DNA of 64,000 nt, from positions 62,001 through 126,000 of the forward strand of contig NZ_JAAKYZ010000003.1 of NCBI RefSeq assembly GCF_015229955.1, written 5' to 3'. The notes beneath the pieces are model-generated. The model was not told where the DNA came from and made no database searches. It saw only the letters and a list, made by a program, of their open reading frames with translations. Both the position numbers and the translations under genes were made by a program. The stretch comes from Campylobacter concisus (GTDB lineage: Bacteria > Campylobacterota > Campylobacteria > Campylobacterales > Campylobacteraceae). Positions 10,629 to 19,353 of this stretch are shown piece by piece; position 1 is the first letter of the stretch; each line of letters opens with the position of its first letter.

Positions 10629-11614
10629 TCTTTCTCCTTTATTGGTAAATTTATGCAAAATGTTTTTGGATTTAGTGTGATCTCGATACTGCCTTTGTGA
10701 GCCTCTATGATCTGCAAGCAAAGGTGTAGTCCAAGGCCGTTTCCTTTTAGCTTGCTGCTTTTAAACGGCTCAAAGACTATGGCTTTATCTTTGATAGGCT
10801 CGCCACTATCGTAAACGATAAATTTATGCTCACTTGGTGTTTTTTCATAGCTTAAAATGATCTCTCCCTCATCATCATCGCTCTCTTCGATGGCATCAAT
10901 GGCGTTAAATAAAATATTTTGGAAAACAATGGCAAGTAGATCAAGGTCGCCCGTATATTTGCCATCTGGAAATTCTAGGCTAAATTTAATATCCTTTGAA
11001 TAGTCGTAAAAATTTATAGCCTCTTCGCACTCTTTTTTAAGCTGTGAAAAGTCAAAAATTTGTGCATTTATATTAAGACCTTTGGTAAAAAGTAGAGTGG
11101 CTTTGATTATGCGTTCGACTCGCCATGTAGCTTTTTGTATTTGATTTACGATAGGCTTTGTGCGCTCATCAGCTCTTTTAAGTAGAGTTGAAGCTAAAAG
11201 TGAGATAGAGCCTACTGGATTTCTGATCTCGTGGGCTAGGTGAGCTGCTACTTGGCCCATAGAGGCAAGGCGTTCGGTGCGTTTTTCTACTGTTATGTTT
11301 GTTGCAGAGATTATTAGTTTATTGTCTTTAGAGCTTGTTTTAAAAAGATAAATTTGCCCATCTACATTTATCTCGCCCTCTTTTTTTGGTATCTCTTTAA
11401 AAATTTTACCAAGCCTTACTGCTTCTGAGTTTTGTAAAAAGATCTCATCATTCTCATCTAACACCCAGATAGCATTTGGCAGAATTTCCACAATATCTTT
11501 AATGAAATTTTGCAAGTTTGCGTAAGATGATGTTAAATTTTTATATTCGTTTTCTATTAGATAAGTCTGCTCTATCAGGCTTTTTAAGCCAGCTTGGATA
11601 TCGTGTTCGTTCAT
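10625..11614 (-). CDS. flgS: Flagellar two-component sensor histidine kinase FlgS
   Basis: A 329-residue kinase without membrane segments. The N terminus has a coiled-coil region and a PAS-like domain (PNAIWVLDENDEIFLQ). Next come the H-box HLAHEIRNPVGS, the N-box FQNILFNAIDAIEE, a G1-like DSGEPIKDK and the G2 box GNGLGLHL. The soluble design and the PAS-H-box arrangement match Campylobacter FlgS, which phosphorylates FlgR to switch on sigma-54 flagellar genes after the export apparatus is built. It overlaps its neighbours on both sides by 4 bp (ATGA), so the three genes are translationally coupled. No response regulator gene is adjacent, as in C. jejuni. Confidence 0.85.
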   Translation of the reverse strand: MNEHDIQAGLKSLIEQTYLIENEYKNLTSSYANLQNFIKDIVEILPNAIWVLDENDEIFLQNSEAVRLGKIFKEIPKKEGEINVDGQIYLFKTSSKDNKLIISATNITVEKRTERLASMGQVAAHLAHEIRNPVGSISLLASTLLKRADERTKPIVNQIQKATWRVERIIKATLLFTKGLNINAQIFDFSQLKKECEEAINFYDYSKDIKFSLEFPDGKYTGDLDLLAIVFQNILFNAIDAIEESDDDEGEIILSYEKTPSEHKFIVYDSGEPIKDKAIVFEPFKSSKLKGNGLGLHLCLQIIEAHKGSIEITLNPKTFCINLPIKEKE

Positions 11615-12447
11615 TTTAAAAGTTCCTCAAAATCGCTAATTTCATAAAGCCTTAGCCTTTCATCCTTTAAATTTCTTAGCTCGCTACTAAATCCACTCTT
11701 TGAAAAAAGAGCGATAATATCTGGACTGATATTTAGTTTTTCGCATTTTTTTAATAGTAAATTTAGCACGTTTTTGCAAACCTTTCTCTCTTTGTATTTT
11801 GCCTCTCCGACTATGATCTTGCCGCCTATATTTAATAGCATATCAAGCTCTATATTCCTGCTCCAAAAGCTACTTAAAAATATGCCATTAATTAGAAATT
11901 TTTTTGCCATGAGTTCACCGCATAAAATTTCAAATCCAAGGCTTGCATATTCGTCAAATTCTTTTTTTATAATAGCTAAAATTTCATCATTTTTGCCAGC
12001 TTTTAGCAAGCTCAAATTTGGCTCTATAAATCTAAACCAAAACCTTGAAAAATGGCTATTAAAATGTATTTTATCCTCAACTTTATAGCCCCTTTCCTCT
12101 TTTTTTAGCATTTGGTTTTTTGATCTTTTTGGAAGTACTTCTCTGCTTTTTTCTAGCAATAAAAAATTCTTTTCAAAAAGCTTTGCATAGACTTTGCTAG
12201 CTAGGCTTTGAGGTAAAATTTTATGTACGCTAAATTTTTTTCTATCGCTTCGTGCGAGTTTTATGAGGGCAGATTTTATAGCATCGTTTGTATCGGATTC
12301 GAAGTAAAATTTTGGCATCAAGGCTAAGAAATTGTTTAAAATTTCAGCCTCGATCGCTTCAAAAACATCATAATATGAGTGCTTTAAATCAAACTCATCA
12401 AAGACAAGATGAAATTTAATAAGTTCATTTATATCAAGGTGTTTCAT
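11611..12447 (-). CDS. DUF234-like protein with PD-(D/E)XK nuclease-type C terminus
   Basis: A 278-residue protein. The C-terminal half contains NIELDMLLNIGGKIIVGEAKYK, an acidic residue followed by the E-x-K core of PD-(D/E)XK nucleases and the related DUF234 domain. After it comes a basic helix and a region ending in DIIALFSKSGFSS. The N-terminal half is helical and rich in Lys and Phe, with no recognised ATPase motif. It is the first gene of the operon with flgS, overlapping it by ATGA. The function is unknown, and a nucleic-acid-related role is only suggested by the fold. Confidence 0.65.
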   Translation of the reverse strand: MKHLDINELIKFHLVFDEFDLKHSYYDVFEAIEAEILNNFLALMPKFYFESDTNDAIKSALIKLARSDRKKFSVHKILPQSLASKVYAKLFEKNFLLLEKSREVLPKRSKNQMLKKEERGYKVEDKIHFNSHFSRFWFRFIEPNLSLLKAGKNDEILAIIKKEFDEYASLGFEILCGELMAKKFLINGIFLSSFWSRNIELDMLLNIGGKIIVGEAKYKERKVCKNVLNLLLKKCEKLNISPDIIALFSKSGFSSELRNLKDERLRLYEISDFEELLK

Positions 12448-12512
12448 TCGCTCAAATGTTGATTTTAAAGCTTTTATATCGGCTCCTTTATTTGGGCATT
12501 GTAGTATATTTT

Positions 12513-12518
12513 AGCTAA
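12513..12518 (-). promoter_or_regulatory. Putative -10 element for the nuclease-like/flgS operon
   Basis: On the minus strand this reads TATACT, 66 bases before the ATG at 12447. It sits in the divergent region next to the opposite-facing -10 at 12526. Confidence 0.35.
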
Positions 12519-12525
12519 AGTAATC

Positions 12526-12531
12526 TATAAT
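12526..12531 (+). promoter_or_regulatory. Putative -10 element for the class V aminotransferase/thi operon
   Basis: A perfect TATAAT, 27 bases upstream of the TTG start at 12558. The leader is too short for a TPP riboswitch. Confidence 0.5.
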
Positions 12532-12557
12532 GCTATGCAAAAAACAAGGGTTGTGAT

Positions 12558-13889
12558 TTGGTAAATTTAGAGCATATTAGAGAAAATATAATTTTAAAAA
12601 ATGGCATTTATTATTTTGATTTTACAGCTTCAGGACTAGCTTATAAACCTATCGAAGATGAGATAGCAAAAATACTCCAAACATACGCAAACACGCACTC
12701 TATCAGCTCATCAAATGCCTATAAAACCGCTCAAATTTATGAAGATTCAAGACGTGAATTAAAAAGCCTATTAGGACTTGATGATAGTTTTTATCTTTTT
12801 ACTTGTGGCAATGGAGCTACCGGCGCGATAAAGAAATTTCAAGAAATTTTAGGAATTTATGCGCCGCCAGCATTAAAAAAAAGATATTCATTAAAAGCAG
12901 ATGAAAATTCTCCGCTCGTGGTGCTTGGCCCTTATGAGCATCATTCAAATGAGATAAGCTTTAGGCAAGCACTTTGTGAGGTTGAGCGTATCAGGCTTGA
13001 TAAAAATGGAGGGATCGACTTTAATCATTTGGAGCAAATTTTAAGGATAAATGTCGGTCGTGAGATCATTGCAACTTTTAGTGTGGCTTCAAATGTGACT
13101 GGAATTTTGAGCGACTACCGCAAAATTTACACTCTTATAAAATCTTATGGTGGCGTTGTAGCATTTGATGCTGCAAGTTTTAGCGCATATGGAAATATTG
13201 ATTGTGACTATTTTGATGCTCTTTTTTTATCGCCACATAAATTGCTTGGTGGAGTTGGAAGTTGTGGGCTTCTTGCTATAAAAAAGATACTTGCAAACTC
13301 AGATGAGCCGACATTTGCTGGCGGTGGAACGGTAAGTTATGTCAGCAAAAACTACGCTATATTTGTAAAAGATAGTGAGCAGCTAGAAGAGGCTGGTACT
13401 CCGCCTATTTTAGGGCTTATAAGGGCAAATTTGGCTTATAGGCTAAGAAATGAGATAGGATTTGAGGCAATATATGAAAATGAGAGCGAGCTTGGAGAGT
13501 ATTTTGAGAAAAGACTAGCAGAAATTCCTGAGCTTACGTGCTATCATCCAAATAACATAAAGCGTTTGCCGATATTTTCTTTTAATGTGACTGGTGTTTC
13601 GCCTTATGAATTAGCTAAAGTTTTAAGCAAAGAATATGGCATTCAAACGCGTGCAGGATGTTCTTGCGCTGGGCCATATGGACACGATTTGCTTCATTTA
13701 AAAGAAGATGCACTATTTACTCATAAGCCAGGCTGGGTAAGGGCTGGGCTTCACTATACGCATACGCTACAAGACGTGGATTATCTAGTAGATGCATTAA
13801 AAAGTAGCATTAAAAAGTATTCAAGTAGTTGGAAGGTTGATGATCCTTTTAGTGTTGATAAAATTTCAGGTTGTATGGGAGATAGATGA
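12558..13889 (+). CDS. Class V aminotransferase / cysteine desulfurase-like protein (copy 1)
   Basis: A PLP-dependent enzyme of 443 residues. The PLP lysine is in FLSPHKLLGGVGSCG. The C-terminal motif TRAGCSCAGPYGHDLL corresponds in position to the active-site cysteine loop of group II (SufS-type) desulfurases. It reads R-A-G-C-S-C-A instead of R-T-G-H-H-C-A. The start is a TTG. The alignment with copy 2 at 15301, also a TTG, supports this choice, and there is no nearby in-frame ATG. The gene overlaps thiD by ATGA. It might provide sulfur or remove sulfur or selenium from cysteine derivatives, but the substrate is not known. Confidence 0.8.
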   Translation: MVNLEHIRENIILKNGIYYFDFTASGLAYKPIEDEIAKILQTYANTHSISSSNAYKTAQIYEDSRRELKSLLGLDDSFYLFTCGNGATGAIKKFQEILGIYAPPALKKRYSLKADENSPLVVLGPYEHHSNEISFRQALCEVERIRLDKNGGIDFNHLEQILRINVGREIIATFSVASNVTGILSDYRKIYTLIKSYGGVVAFDAASFSAYGNIDCDYFDALFLSPHKLLGGVGSCGLLAIKKILANSDEPTFAGGGTVSYVSKNYAIFVKDSEQLEEAGTPPILGLIRANLAYRLRNEIGFEAIYENESELGEYFEKRLAEIPELTCYHPNNIKRLPIFSFNVTGVSPYELAKVLSKEYGIQTRAGCSCAGPYGHDLLHLKEDALFTHKPGWVRAGLHYTHTLQDVDYLVDALKSSIKKYSSSWKVDDPFSVDKISGCMGDR

Positions 13890-14632
13890 AAAATATATTA
13901 ATCATTGCAGGAAGTGATAGTGTTGGTGGTGCTGGCGTGCAAGCTGATATTAAGACATGTGAGGCATTTTCTTGCTACGCAGCGACAGCTATTACGGCTC
14001 TTACGGCACAAAATACAAATGGCGTTACCAATATCTTTGCTACAAATGTTACAAATCTAAATGAGCAGATCAAAATGGTAGACGAAGAGCTAAACATAGA
14101 TGCCATAAAGGTTGGTATGCTTTTTAATAAAGAGCTTATATCTTGCGTTGGCTCTTGGCTTGAAAAATTTCATAAGCAAGGCATTAAAATAATAATAGAC
14201 CCAGTTTGCGTAGCAAAATCAGGCTCAAAGCTTCTTGAAGATGACGCGATAGCAAGCTTAAAAAAACTTTTTAAATTCGCAGACATTATCACGCCAAATA
14301 TCGATGAAGCCAAAGTTTTGAAACTTGATAGCAAAAATTTACCTTGCGATATGATCTTAAAGCGAAGCATGGTTGCAGAAATTTGTGAAGATACTCTTTT
14401 TAAAAAAAATGGTGACGTAATTAAATTTAAAGAGCCACTAATAAAACCAGAGATCATGCATGGGGCTGGATGTAGCTTTGCAAGTGCGCTGGCCTGCTTG
14501 CTGGCAAATGGATACGCCAAAGAAGAGGCCATAAAACTAGCCAAAAAATACATTTTAAATGCTATTAAAAATGCAATTACGACAAAATTTGGCAAACGTC
14601 TACTAAATCATAAAGTTGGCATAAGTGATTGA
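13886..14632 (+). CDS. thiD: Hydroxymethylpyrimidine/phosphomethylpyrimidine kinase
   Basis: Phosphorylates HMP and HMP-P to HMP-PP, the pyrimidine half of thiamine phosphate. The 248-residue protein starts with the ribokinase-like signature IIAGSDSVGGAGVQADIKT and has ITPNIDEAKVL and the anion-hole region MHGAGCSFASALACLLANG near the C terminus. An A8 run in its reading frame (about 14402-14409) is noted, but the frame is intact. It overlaps the upstream aminotransferase by ATGA and the downstream thiE by 8 bp. Confidence 0.92.
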   Translation: MKNILIIAGSDSVGGAGVQADIKTCEAFSCYAATAITALTAQNTNGVTNIFATNVTNLNEQIKMVDEELNIDAIKVGMLFNKELISCVGSWLEKFHKQGIKIIIDPVCVAKSGSKLLEDDAIASLKKLFKFADIITPNIDEAKVLKLDSKNLPCDMILKRSMVAEICEDTLFKKNGDVIKFKEPLIKPEIMHGAGCSFASALACLLANGYAKEEAIKLAKKYILNAIKNAITTKFGKRLLNHKVGISD

Positions 14633-15230
14633 AATTTACGCGATTAGCGACGATGTATTGATGCCTGAAAATTTAGCTTTGCAATATACTAAAGAAATTT
14701 TAGAGTGTGGGGTGAAATTTTTTCAATTTCGCTCTAAAAAAATACCCAAAGATGAGAGGCTAGCTAGTGAAATTTTCAACTTATGCGAAAAATTTGGAGC
14801 CAGATTTATCGTAAATGATGATATTTTATTTGCTGCTCATATAGGTGCAAAGTCCGTGCATTTGGGAAAAGATGATGCAAGCATAAAAGAAGCGTTTGAA
14901 ATTTTAGGAGATGATGCTTACGTGGGAGTTAGCTGCTATGACAGCTTGGAGCTTGCCCTTAGGGCAAAACAAAATGGTGCTAGCTATGTGGCTTTTGGAG
15001 CTATGTTTAAAAGCCCAACAAAACCAAATGCACCACTTTGCAAGGCTCAAACTATATCACAAGCAAAAGAAATGGGAATAAATGTGTGTGTCATAGGAGG
15101 CATAAATGCTAGTAACATTGCAAGTATCACTAAAATAAAGCCAGACATGATCGCCTTAATATCTGCTATCTATAAAGATGGCACAATAAAGAAAAATATG
15201 GAAAATTTACAAAGAAATTTATTACTTTAA
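14625..15230 (+). CDS. thiE: Thiamine phosphate synthase
   Basis: Joins HMP-PP and thiazole phosphate to give thiamine phosphate. The 201-residue TIM-barrel protein shows FFQFRSK (pyrimidine/diphosphate-binding arginine region), FIVNDDILFAAHIGAKSVHLGKDD, GVSCYDSLELA, a YVAFGAMFKSPTK phosphate loop and VIGGINASNI. The start is GTG at 14625, overlapping the thiD stop. The overlaps indicate one operon with thiD and the class V aminotransferases. Confidence 0.9.
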   Translation: MIEIYAISDDVLMPENLALQYTKEILECGVKFFQFRSKKIPKDERLASEIFNLCEKFGARFIVNDDILFAAHIGAKSVHLGKDDASIKEAFEILGDDAYVGVSCYDSLELALRAKQNGASYVAFGAMFKSPTKPNAPLCKAQTISQAKEMGINVCVIGGINASNIASITKIKPDMIALISAIYKDGTIKKNMENLQRNLLL

Positions 15231-15300
15231 AAGATGTTTGTTTTGCAAGCTTTTTTATGAAAATTTAATTATAATCCCTGCTTTAAATAAAAGGAAAACA

Positions 15301-16578
15301 TTGCTAAATATCGATGAAGTAAGAAAAAATATCATTTTAAAAGAGGGTCTTTACTATTTTGACTACACGGCTTCAGGTCTTGCTTATAAGCCCATTGAAG
15401 ATGAAATTTTAAAATTTTTAAAAACCTACGCAAACACTCACTCAGATAGTAGTTCAAGCGCAGCGTTAACGCAAAAATACTATGAAATTGCAAGAGCTGA
15501 GCTAAAAAGCTTATTAGGTCTTGATGATAGTTTTTATCTTATCGCGACTGGTCAAGGAGCGACGGCTGCGATAAAGAAATTTCAAGAGCTAATGGGAATT
15601 TATCTCTCACCAGCTACAAGAGCTTTGATCGGCGAAGCAAATTTAAGAAATTTAAACTTGCCATTAGCGATCATTGGCCCTTATGAGCATCACTCTGTTG
15701 AAGTTAGCTTAAGAGAAGGGCTTTGTGATATAAAACGTATAGAGCTTGATGAAAACAATGAGATAGACTACGTGATGCTTGAGAATACATTAAAGCAAAA
15801 TGCAAAAAGAAAGATAATAGCTAGCTTTAGCGCTGCTTCAAACGTCACTGGCATTAAAACTGATTATAAAAAAATTTATTCACTAATCAAAAAATACAAT
15901 GGCATTTTAGCACTTGATGTGGCCACTCTTAGTGCTTATGAAAATGTTGATTGCAAATATTTTGATGCTTTATTTCTATCGCCTCACAAGCTACTTGGCG
16001 GAGTTGGGAGTTGCGGGCTTTTGGCTATCAAAAAAGAGCTTTGTAAAAATTTGCCTACATTTGCAGCAGGAGGCACAGTCAAGTACGTAAGCAGGACATC
16101 GCATATTTTTACTAGTGAAGTTGAAAATTTAGAAGAGGGCGGTACACCGCCGATAATGCAGCTAATGCGTGCAAATTTAGCCTATAAACTAAGAAACAAA
16201 ATCGGACTTAATAATATAAAAGTAGCTGAATGTGAGCTAGGTGAGATGTTTTGTAAAGAGCTAGAAAAGATAGATGAGGTGATAAATTATTGCCCTGAAA
16301 ATTTAGACAGATTACCTATTTTTGCATTTAACGTAAAAGGCATTTCGCCTTATGATTTTGCTGCCAGCTTAAGTAGCGAATTTGGTATCCAAACACGCGC
16401 AGGCTGTGATTGTGCTGGGCCGTATGGACATGATTTGCTTAATTTAAAAGATAATGCCATTTTTGAAGCAAAACCTGGCTGGGTACGTGTTAGCATTCAC
16501 TACACACATACAAAAGAGGATATAAAATATCTTATAAATGCCATAAAATCTTGCATCAAAAAGCACAAAGAAGGATAG
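15301..16578 (+). CDS. Class V aminotransferase / cysteine desulfurase-like protein (copy 2)
   Basis: A close paralog of the gene at 12558, colinear over nearly the whole length. Both have the GLAYKPIEDEI N terminus, FLSPHKLLGGVGSCG with the PLP lysine, and TRAGCDCAGPYGHDLL with the putative catalytic cysteine. The open frame extends back to an ATG at 15238, but the homology begins at TTG 15301, which has AAAGGA six bases upstream, so I place the start there. The pair looks like a duplication with thiD-thiE between the copies. Why two copies are kept is unknown. Confidence 0.8.
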   Translation: MLNIDEVRKNIILKEGLYYFDYTASGLAYKPIEDEILKFLKTYANTHSDSSSSAALTQKYYEIARAELKSLLGLDDSFYLIATGQGATAAIKKFQELMGIYLSPATRALIGEANLRNLNLPLAIIGPYEHHSVEVSLREGLCDIKRIELDENNEIDYVMLENTLKQNAKRKIIASFSAASNVTGIKTDYKKIYSLIKKYNGILALDVATLSAYENVDCKYFDALFLSPHKLLGGVGSCGLLAIKKELCKNLPTFAAGGTVKYVSRTSHIFTSEVENLEEGGTPPIMQLMRANLAYKLRNKIGLNNIKVAECELGEMFCKELEKIDEVINYCPENLDRLPIFAFNVKGISPYDFAASLSSEFGIQTRAGCDCAGPYGHDLLNLKDNAIFEAKPGWVRVSIHYTHTKEDIKYLINAIKSCIKKHKEG

Positions 16579-16615
16579 AGTAAAAACTATATGCTTGATA
16601 TTTGTGGAGAAAATT

Positions 16616-17722
16616 TTAGAAGTGAATTTTTATAAAGCTATAAGTTCTATCAAATCTAAAAGTTAGCAAATTTTGCAAAATTCCAAAAAGCACCATAAAT
16701 GTAACAAAGCTACTTCCGCCGTAACTAAAAAATGGCAGTGGTACGCCCACAACTGGTGCAAAACCGATCGTCATCGAGACATTTACACCCACATAAACGA
16801 AGATTAGTGCAGCAATCCCCGTGGTGGTAACTTGTGTAAAATAGTCGTTTTTTAGACCGTAATTTAAACTTAAAAGATGTGTTATAAGTGCCCCATAAAG
16901 TCCAAGCAAAAATAATCCACCATAAAAGCCAAAACGCTCGATATTGTAGGCAAAGATGAAGTCACTAGTGGCGATTGGTAAAAATTTAAAGTGCGTCTGC
17001 GTTGCCTCATCTTTTGGCTTGCCTTTAAGTCCGCCGCTACCTATGGCGATGATGCTTTGTTTGACGTGATAGCTTGGCTCTTCAGCGATGAAATCGTGAA
17101 TCCTCTTTTTTTGATAGTCATGTAAATTTTCATACAAAACCGGCGCCAAAAAGCCTATCGCAAGGATGATAGTTATCCAAATTTTCTTATTTACGCCGAT
17201 GACAAAAAGAATAGTGTAGCCAACTATCAAAAGTATGAGCGCAGTGCCAAGATCAGGCTCTTTCATGATGAGCACAAATGGTAAAAGTATATAAAAACTA
17301 AGTCTTAAAAAATCTTTTACTCCGTATCCATTAGCCTCTGGAGGACGCTGTTTAATGAGATAGGCTAACATCAGCAAAAATGCTGGCTTCATAAGCTCTG
17401 ATGGCTGAAGCGTGAAGTGAATGAAGGGAATTTCTAACCAGCGCCTAGCTCCTAGTTTGCTAACACCAAAGAGATCAACGCTTAAAAGTAGCACGATGCA
17501 GACCCAGTAAAACATCGGAATGATCCAGTCGATACGCCTAATGGGCAGTAAAAATGCTACGCAAAATGATGCAAAACCTATGCCAAAATAGATAAGCTGT
17601 TTGTTTGCTAAAATGTCGTTTGCTTCGGAAACTAGGATATATGAAATTATGATGATTGGGATTATTAAAAACGGCTGAATAAAATCAAAATGTGTTAAAA
17701 TACGCCGATCTAGTTTTATCAA
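16616..17722 (-). CDS. rodA: Rod-shape-determining peptidoglycan polymerase RodA
   Basis: A SEDS-family glycosyltransferase that polymerises peptidoglycan for cell elongation with a class B PBP. The 368-residue protein has about ten membrane segments. SEDS signatures are present: KLGARRWLEI with FTLQPSELMKPAFLL, EPDLGTALILL carrying the catalytic Asp region, and GVPLPFFSYGGSS near the C terminus. It is convergent with the aminotransferase gene and divergent from rluD. The position beside rluD-flpA-trmB mirrors C. jejuni. Confidence 0.93.
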   Translation of the reverse strand: MIKLDRRILTHFDFIQPFLIIPIIIISYILVSEANDILANKQLIYFGIGFASFCVAFLLPIRRIDWIIPMFYWVCIVLLLSVDLFGVSKLGARRWLEIPFIHFTLQPSELMKPAFLLMLAYLIKQRPPEANGYGVKDFLRLSFYILLPFVLIMKEPDLGTALILLIVGYTILFVIGVNKKIWITIILAIGFLAPVLYENLHDYQKKRIHDFIAEEPSYHVKQSIIAIGSGGLKGKPKDEATQTHFKFLPIATSDFIFAYNIERFGFYGGLFLLGLYGALITHLLSLNYGLKNDYFTQVTTTGIAALIFVYVGVNVSMTIGFAPVVGVPLPFFSYGGSSFVTFMVLFGILQNLLTFRFDRTYSFIKIHF

Positions 17723-17774
17723 GAAGCAAACCTTAATTTTTGGGCTAGATTATATCACAAACAAGGCTTTGATT

Positions 17775-18746
17775 TTGGTTAAATTTAATGTTTTAGATAG
17801 CTCAAGACTAGACGTAGCAGTAGCACACGAGCTTCAAATTTCACGCAATCAAGCTTTAAATTTGATAAAAGACTCCCTTGTAAGCGTAAATTTAAAACCA
17901 GTCTCAAAACCAAGCTTTTTGTTAAGTGAAAACGATGAAATTTGCGTAAATTTCGCTCCAAAAAAAGAGGTGCAAAACGAGTATGAAGTAAATTTTGATA
18001 TTCCAATTATCTACGAAGACGACGATCTCATAGTGCTAAATAAACCACCTCAAATCGTCGTTCACCAAGCCCCAAGCGTCAAAGAGGCGACACTTGTTGA
18101 GTGGCTAAACAAAAAGGACTTTATGCTCTCAAATTTAAACGGCGACGTAAGAGCTGGCATCGTCCACCGCCTGGATAAGGGCACGAGTGGTGCTATTGTC
18201 GTAGCTAAAAACAACTTCGCTCATGCAAAACTTAGCGAGCAGCTAAGCGATAAGAGCATGGGGCGAATTTATCTAGCGCTCACCGATCTTCCCCTAAAAG
18301 AGGACATCATCATAGAAAAGCCAATCGGAAGAAACCCAAACAATCGCCTAAAAAAAGCGATCGTTACGGACGCTAAATTTGCAAAAAGCGCCTTTGTAAA
18401 TTTACTAAGCGAGGGCGGAGTAAATTTGATAGCAGCAAAGCTTTTTACGGGTAGGACTCATCAGATAAGAGTACACCTATCTAGCATAAACCGCCATATT
18501 TTAGGCGATGATTTATACGGATTTAAGAGCCAAGGCGATAAAATAAGCAGGGTTATGCTTCACGCTTATATGCTTTATTTTATCCATCCCAGAACTGGCA
18601 AAAGGGTAGAATTTACCGCAAAAACGTATGATGACTTTAACCAAATAATTTACAAAAAAATTCCCAAGGAGATTTTTGATGAAAAAATTTGCCCTACGCA
18701 TATTGACACCATTTTTAGTAGCTTTCTTAGCGGGATGCGGCTCTAG
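17775..18746 (+). CDS. rluD: RluA-family 23S rRNA pseudouridine synthase
   Basis: An RNA modification enzyme of about 323 residues. An N-terminal S4 domain (LDVAVAHELQISRNQALNLIKD) precedes the catalytic domain with the motif GIVHRLDKGTSGAIVVAKN, in which the Asp is the nucleophile, and the LFTGRTHQIRVHLSSI motif. TTG codons at 17769 and 17775 are the only plausible starts. AAGG at 17763-17766 spaces better with 17775. The 3' end overlaps the flpA start by 68 bp, and the flpA ribosome-binding site is inside it. Synteny fits the C. jejuni RluD-type enzyme, though the exact uridine targets are not provable here. Confidence 0.88.
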   Translation: MVKFNVLDSSRLDVAVAHELQISRNQALNLIKDSLVSVNLKPVSKPSFLLSENDEICVNFAPKKEVQNEYEVNFDIPIIYEDDDLIVLNKPPQIVVHQAPSVKEATLVEWLNKKDFMLSNLNGDVRAGIVHRLDKGTSGAIVVAKNNFAHAKLSEQLSDKSMGRIYLALTDLPLKEDIIIEKPIGRNPNNRLKKAIVTDAKFAKSAFVNLLSEGGVNLIAAKLFTGRTHQIRVHLSSINRHILGDDLYGFKSQGDKISRVMLHAYMLYFIHPRTGKRVEFTAKTYDDFNQIIYKKIPKEIFDEKICPTHIDTIFSSFLSGMRL

Positions 18747-19353
18747 CGTACCGACTCAGCAAAGTATGTCACTGCCTACGATTACAAGTTTAAAAACTAT
18801 TTCAGATATGACAGAAGTTGGCTTCGAGTGGAATCCAGTGACCGATGAGAGCGTCGTTGGCTACTATCTTTACCGCTCAAATCCAAATGACGCAAACTCA
18901 AAAATGCAGCTAGTTGCAGACATCAAAGACCGCTTTGCAACGCACTATGTTGACCGCAATCTAGCTCCAGAGACAACTTACTCATACCAAATGAGAACCT
19001 ACTCAAGTAATGCCATCTCTCAACCGGGAACAATCGCAACAGCAACTACAAAGCCACTGCTTGACTCAGTACCATTTTCGCAAGCTATTACAGGGCTTCC
19101 AGGACGTGTGAAAGTGATCTGGAGACCACATCCTGATAGCACAGTGGCAAGCTATATCATTCAAAGAAGCGATGCAGGAGCTAATAAATTTAGCCAAATT
19201 GCAGAGGTAAATGGCAGACTAAATGCTGAATATATCGACACTGAGGTAAAACCTGGTAAGTCTTATGAGTATAGAATTTTAGTTAAAACTTCTTCAGGTG
19301 TTGTCTCAAAACCAAGCCAAAACATAAGTGCAACGACAAAGGAGTTACCCTAA
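18679..19353 (+). CDS. flpA: FlpA-like fibronectin type III lipoprotein, zero-frame part (signal, domains 1-2)
   Basis: Homolog of the C. jejuni fibronectin-binding surface lipoprotein FlpA, identified by content and by its place between rluD and trmB. The start ATG at 18679 has AAGGAG upstream. The N terminus is a lipoprotein signal ending in LAGC (Cys20). Two FNIII domains follow (about residues 35-125 and 128-223). Domain 2 contains WRPHPDSTV (148-156), close to the C. jejuni fibronectin-binding motif WRPHPDFRV. The frame ends at TAA 19351, exactly in the linker after domain 2. The remaining domains continue in the +1 frame from 19328 onward, so this is either a frameshifted gene or one with programmed frameshifting. 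Confidence 0.85.
   Translation: MKKFALRILTPFLVAFLAGCGSSVPTQQSMSLPTITSLKTISDMTEVGFEWNPVTDESVVGYYLYRSNPNDANSKMQLVADIKDRFATHYVDRNLAPETTYSYQMRTYSSNAISQPGTIATATTKPLLDSVPFSQAITGLPGRVKVIWRPHPDSTVASYIIQRSDAGANKFSQIAEVNGRLNAEYIDTEVKPGKSYEYRILVKTSSGVVSKPSQNISATTKELP

Noticed and set aside
12448-12557. Possible TPP riboswitch before the thi-containing operon
   Set aside because: The leader after the -10 box is only about 20 bases and no CTGAGA-type core is present.
14402-14409. A8 run in thiD as a phase-variable tract
   Set aside because: The frame is intact. The run is short and encodes ordinary lysines. No sign of a switchable partner frame was seen.
15238-15300. ATG-started extension of the second class V enzyme
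   Set aside because: The 21 extra residues have no counterpart in the paralog, whereas TTG 15301 has good SD spacing and aligns with the paralog's start.
19328-19330. GTG as a genuine start for a separate downstream FNIII gene
   Set aside because: No Shine-Dalgarno sequence precedes it. Its first codons translate the flpA linker out of frame, and the product would lack a signal peptide although the domains belong outside the cytoplasm.
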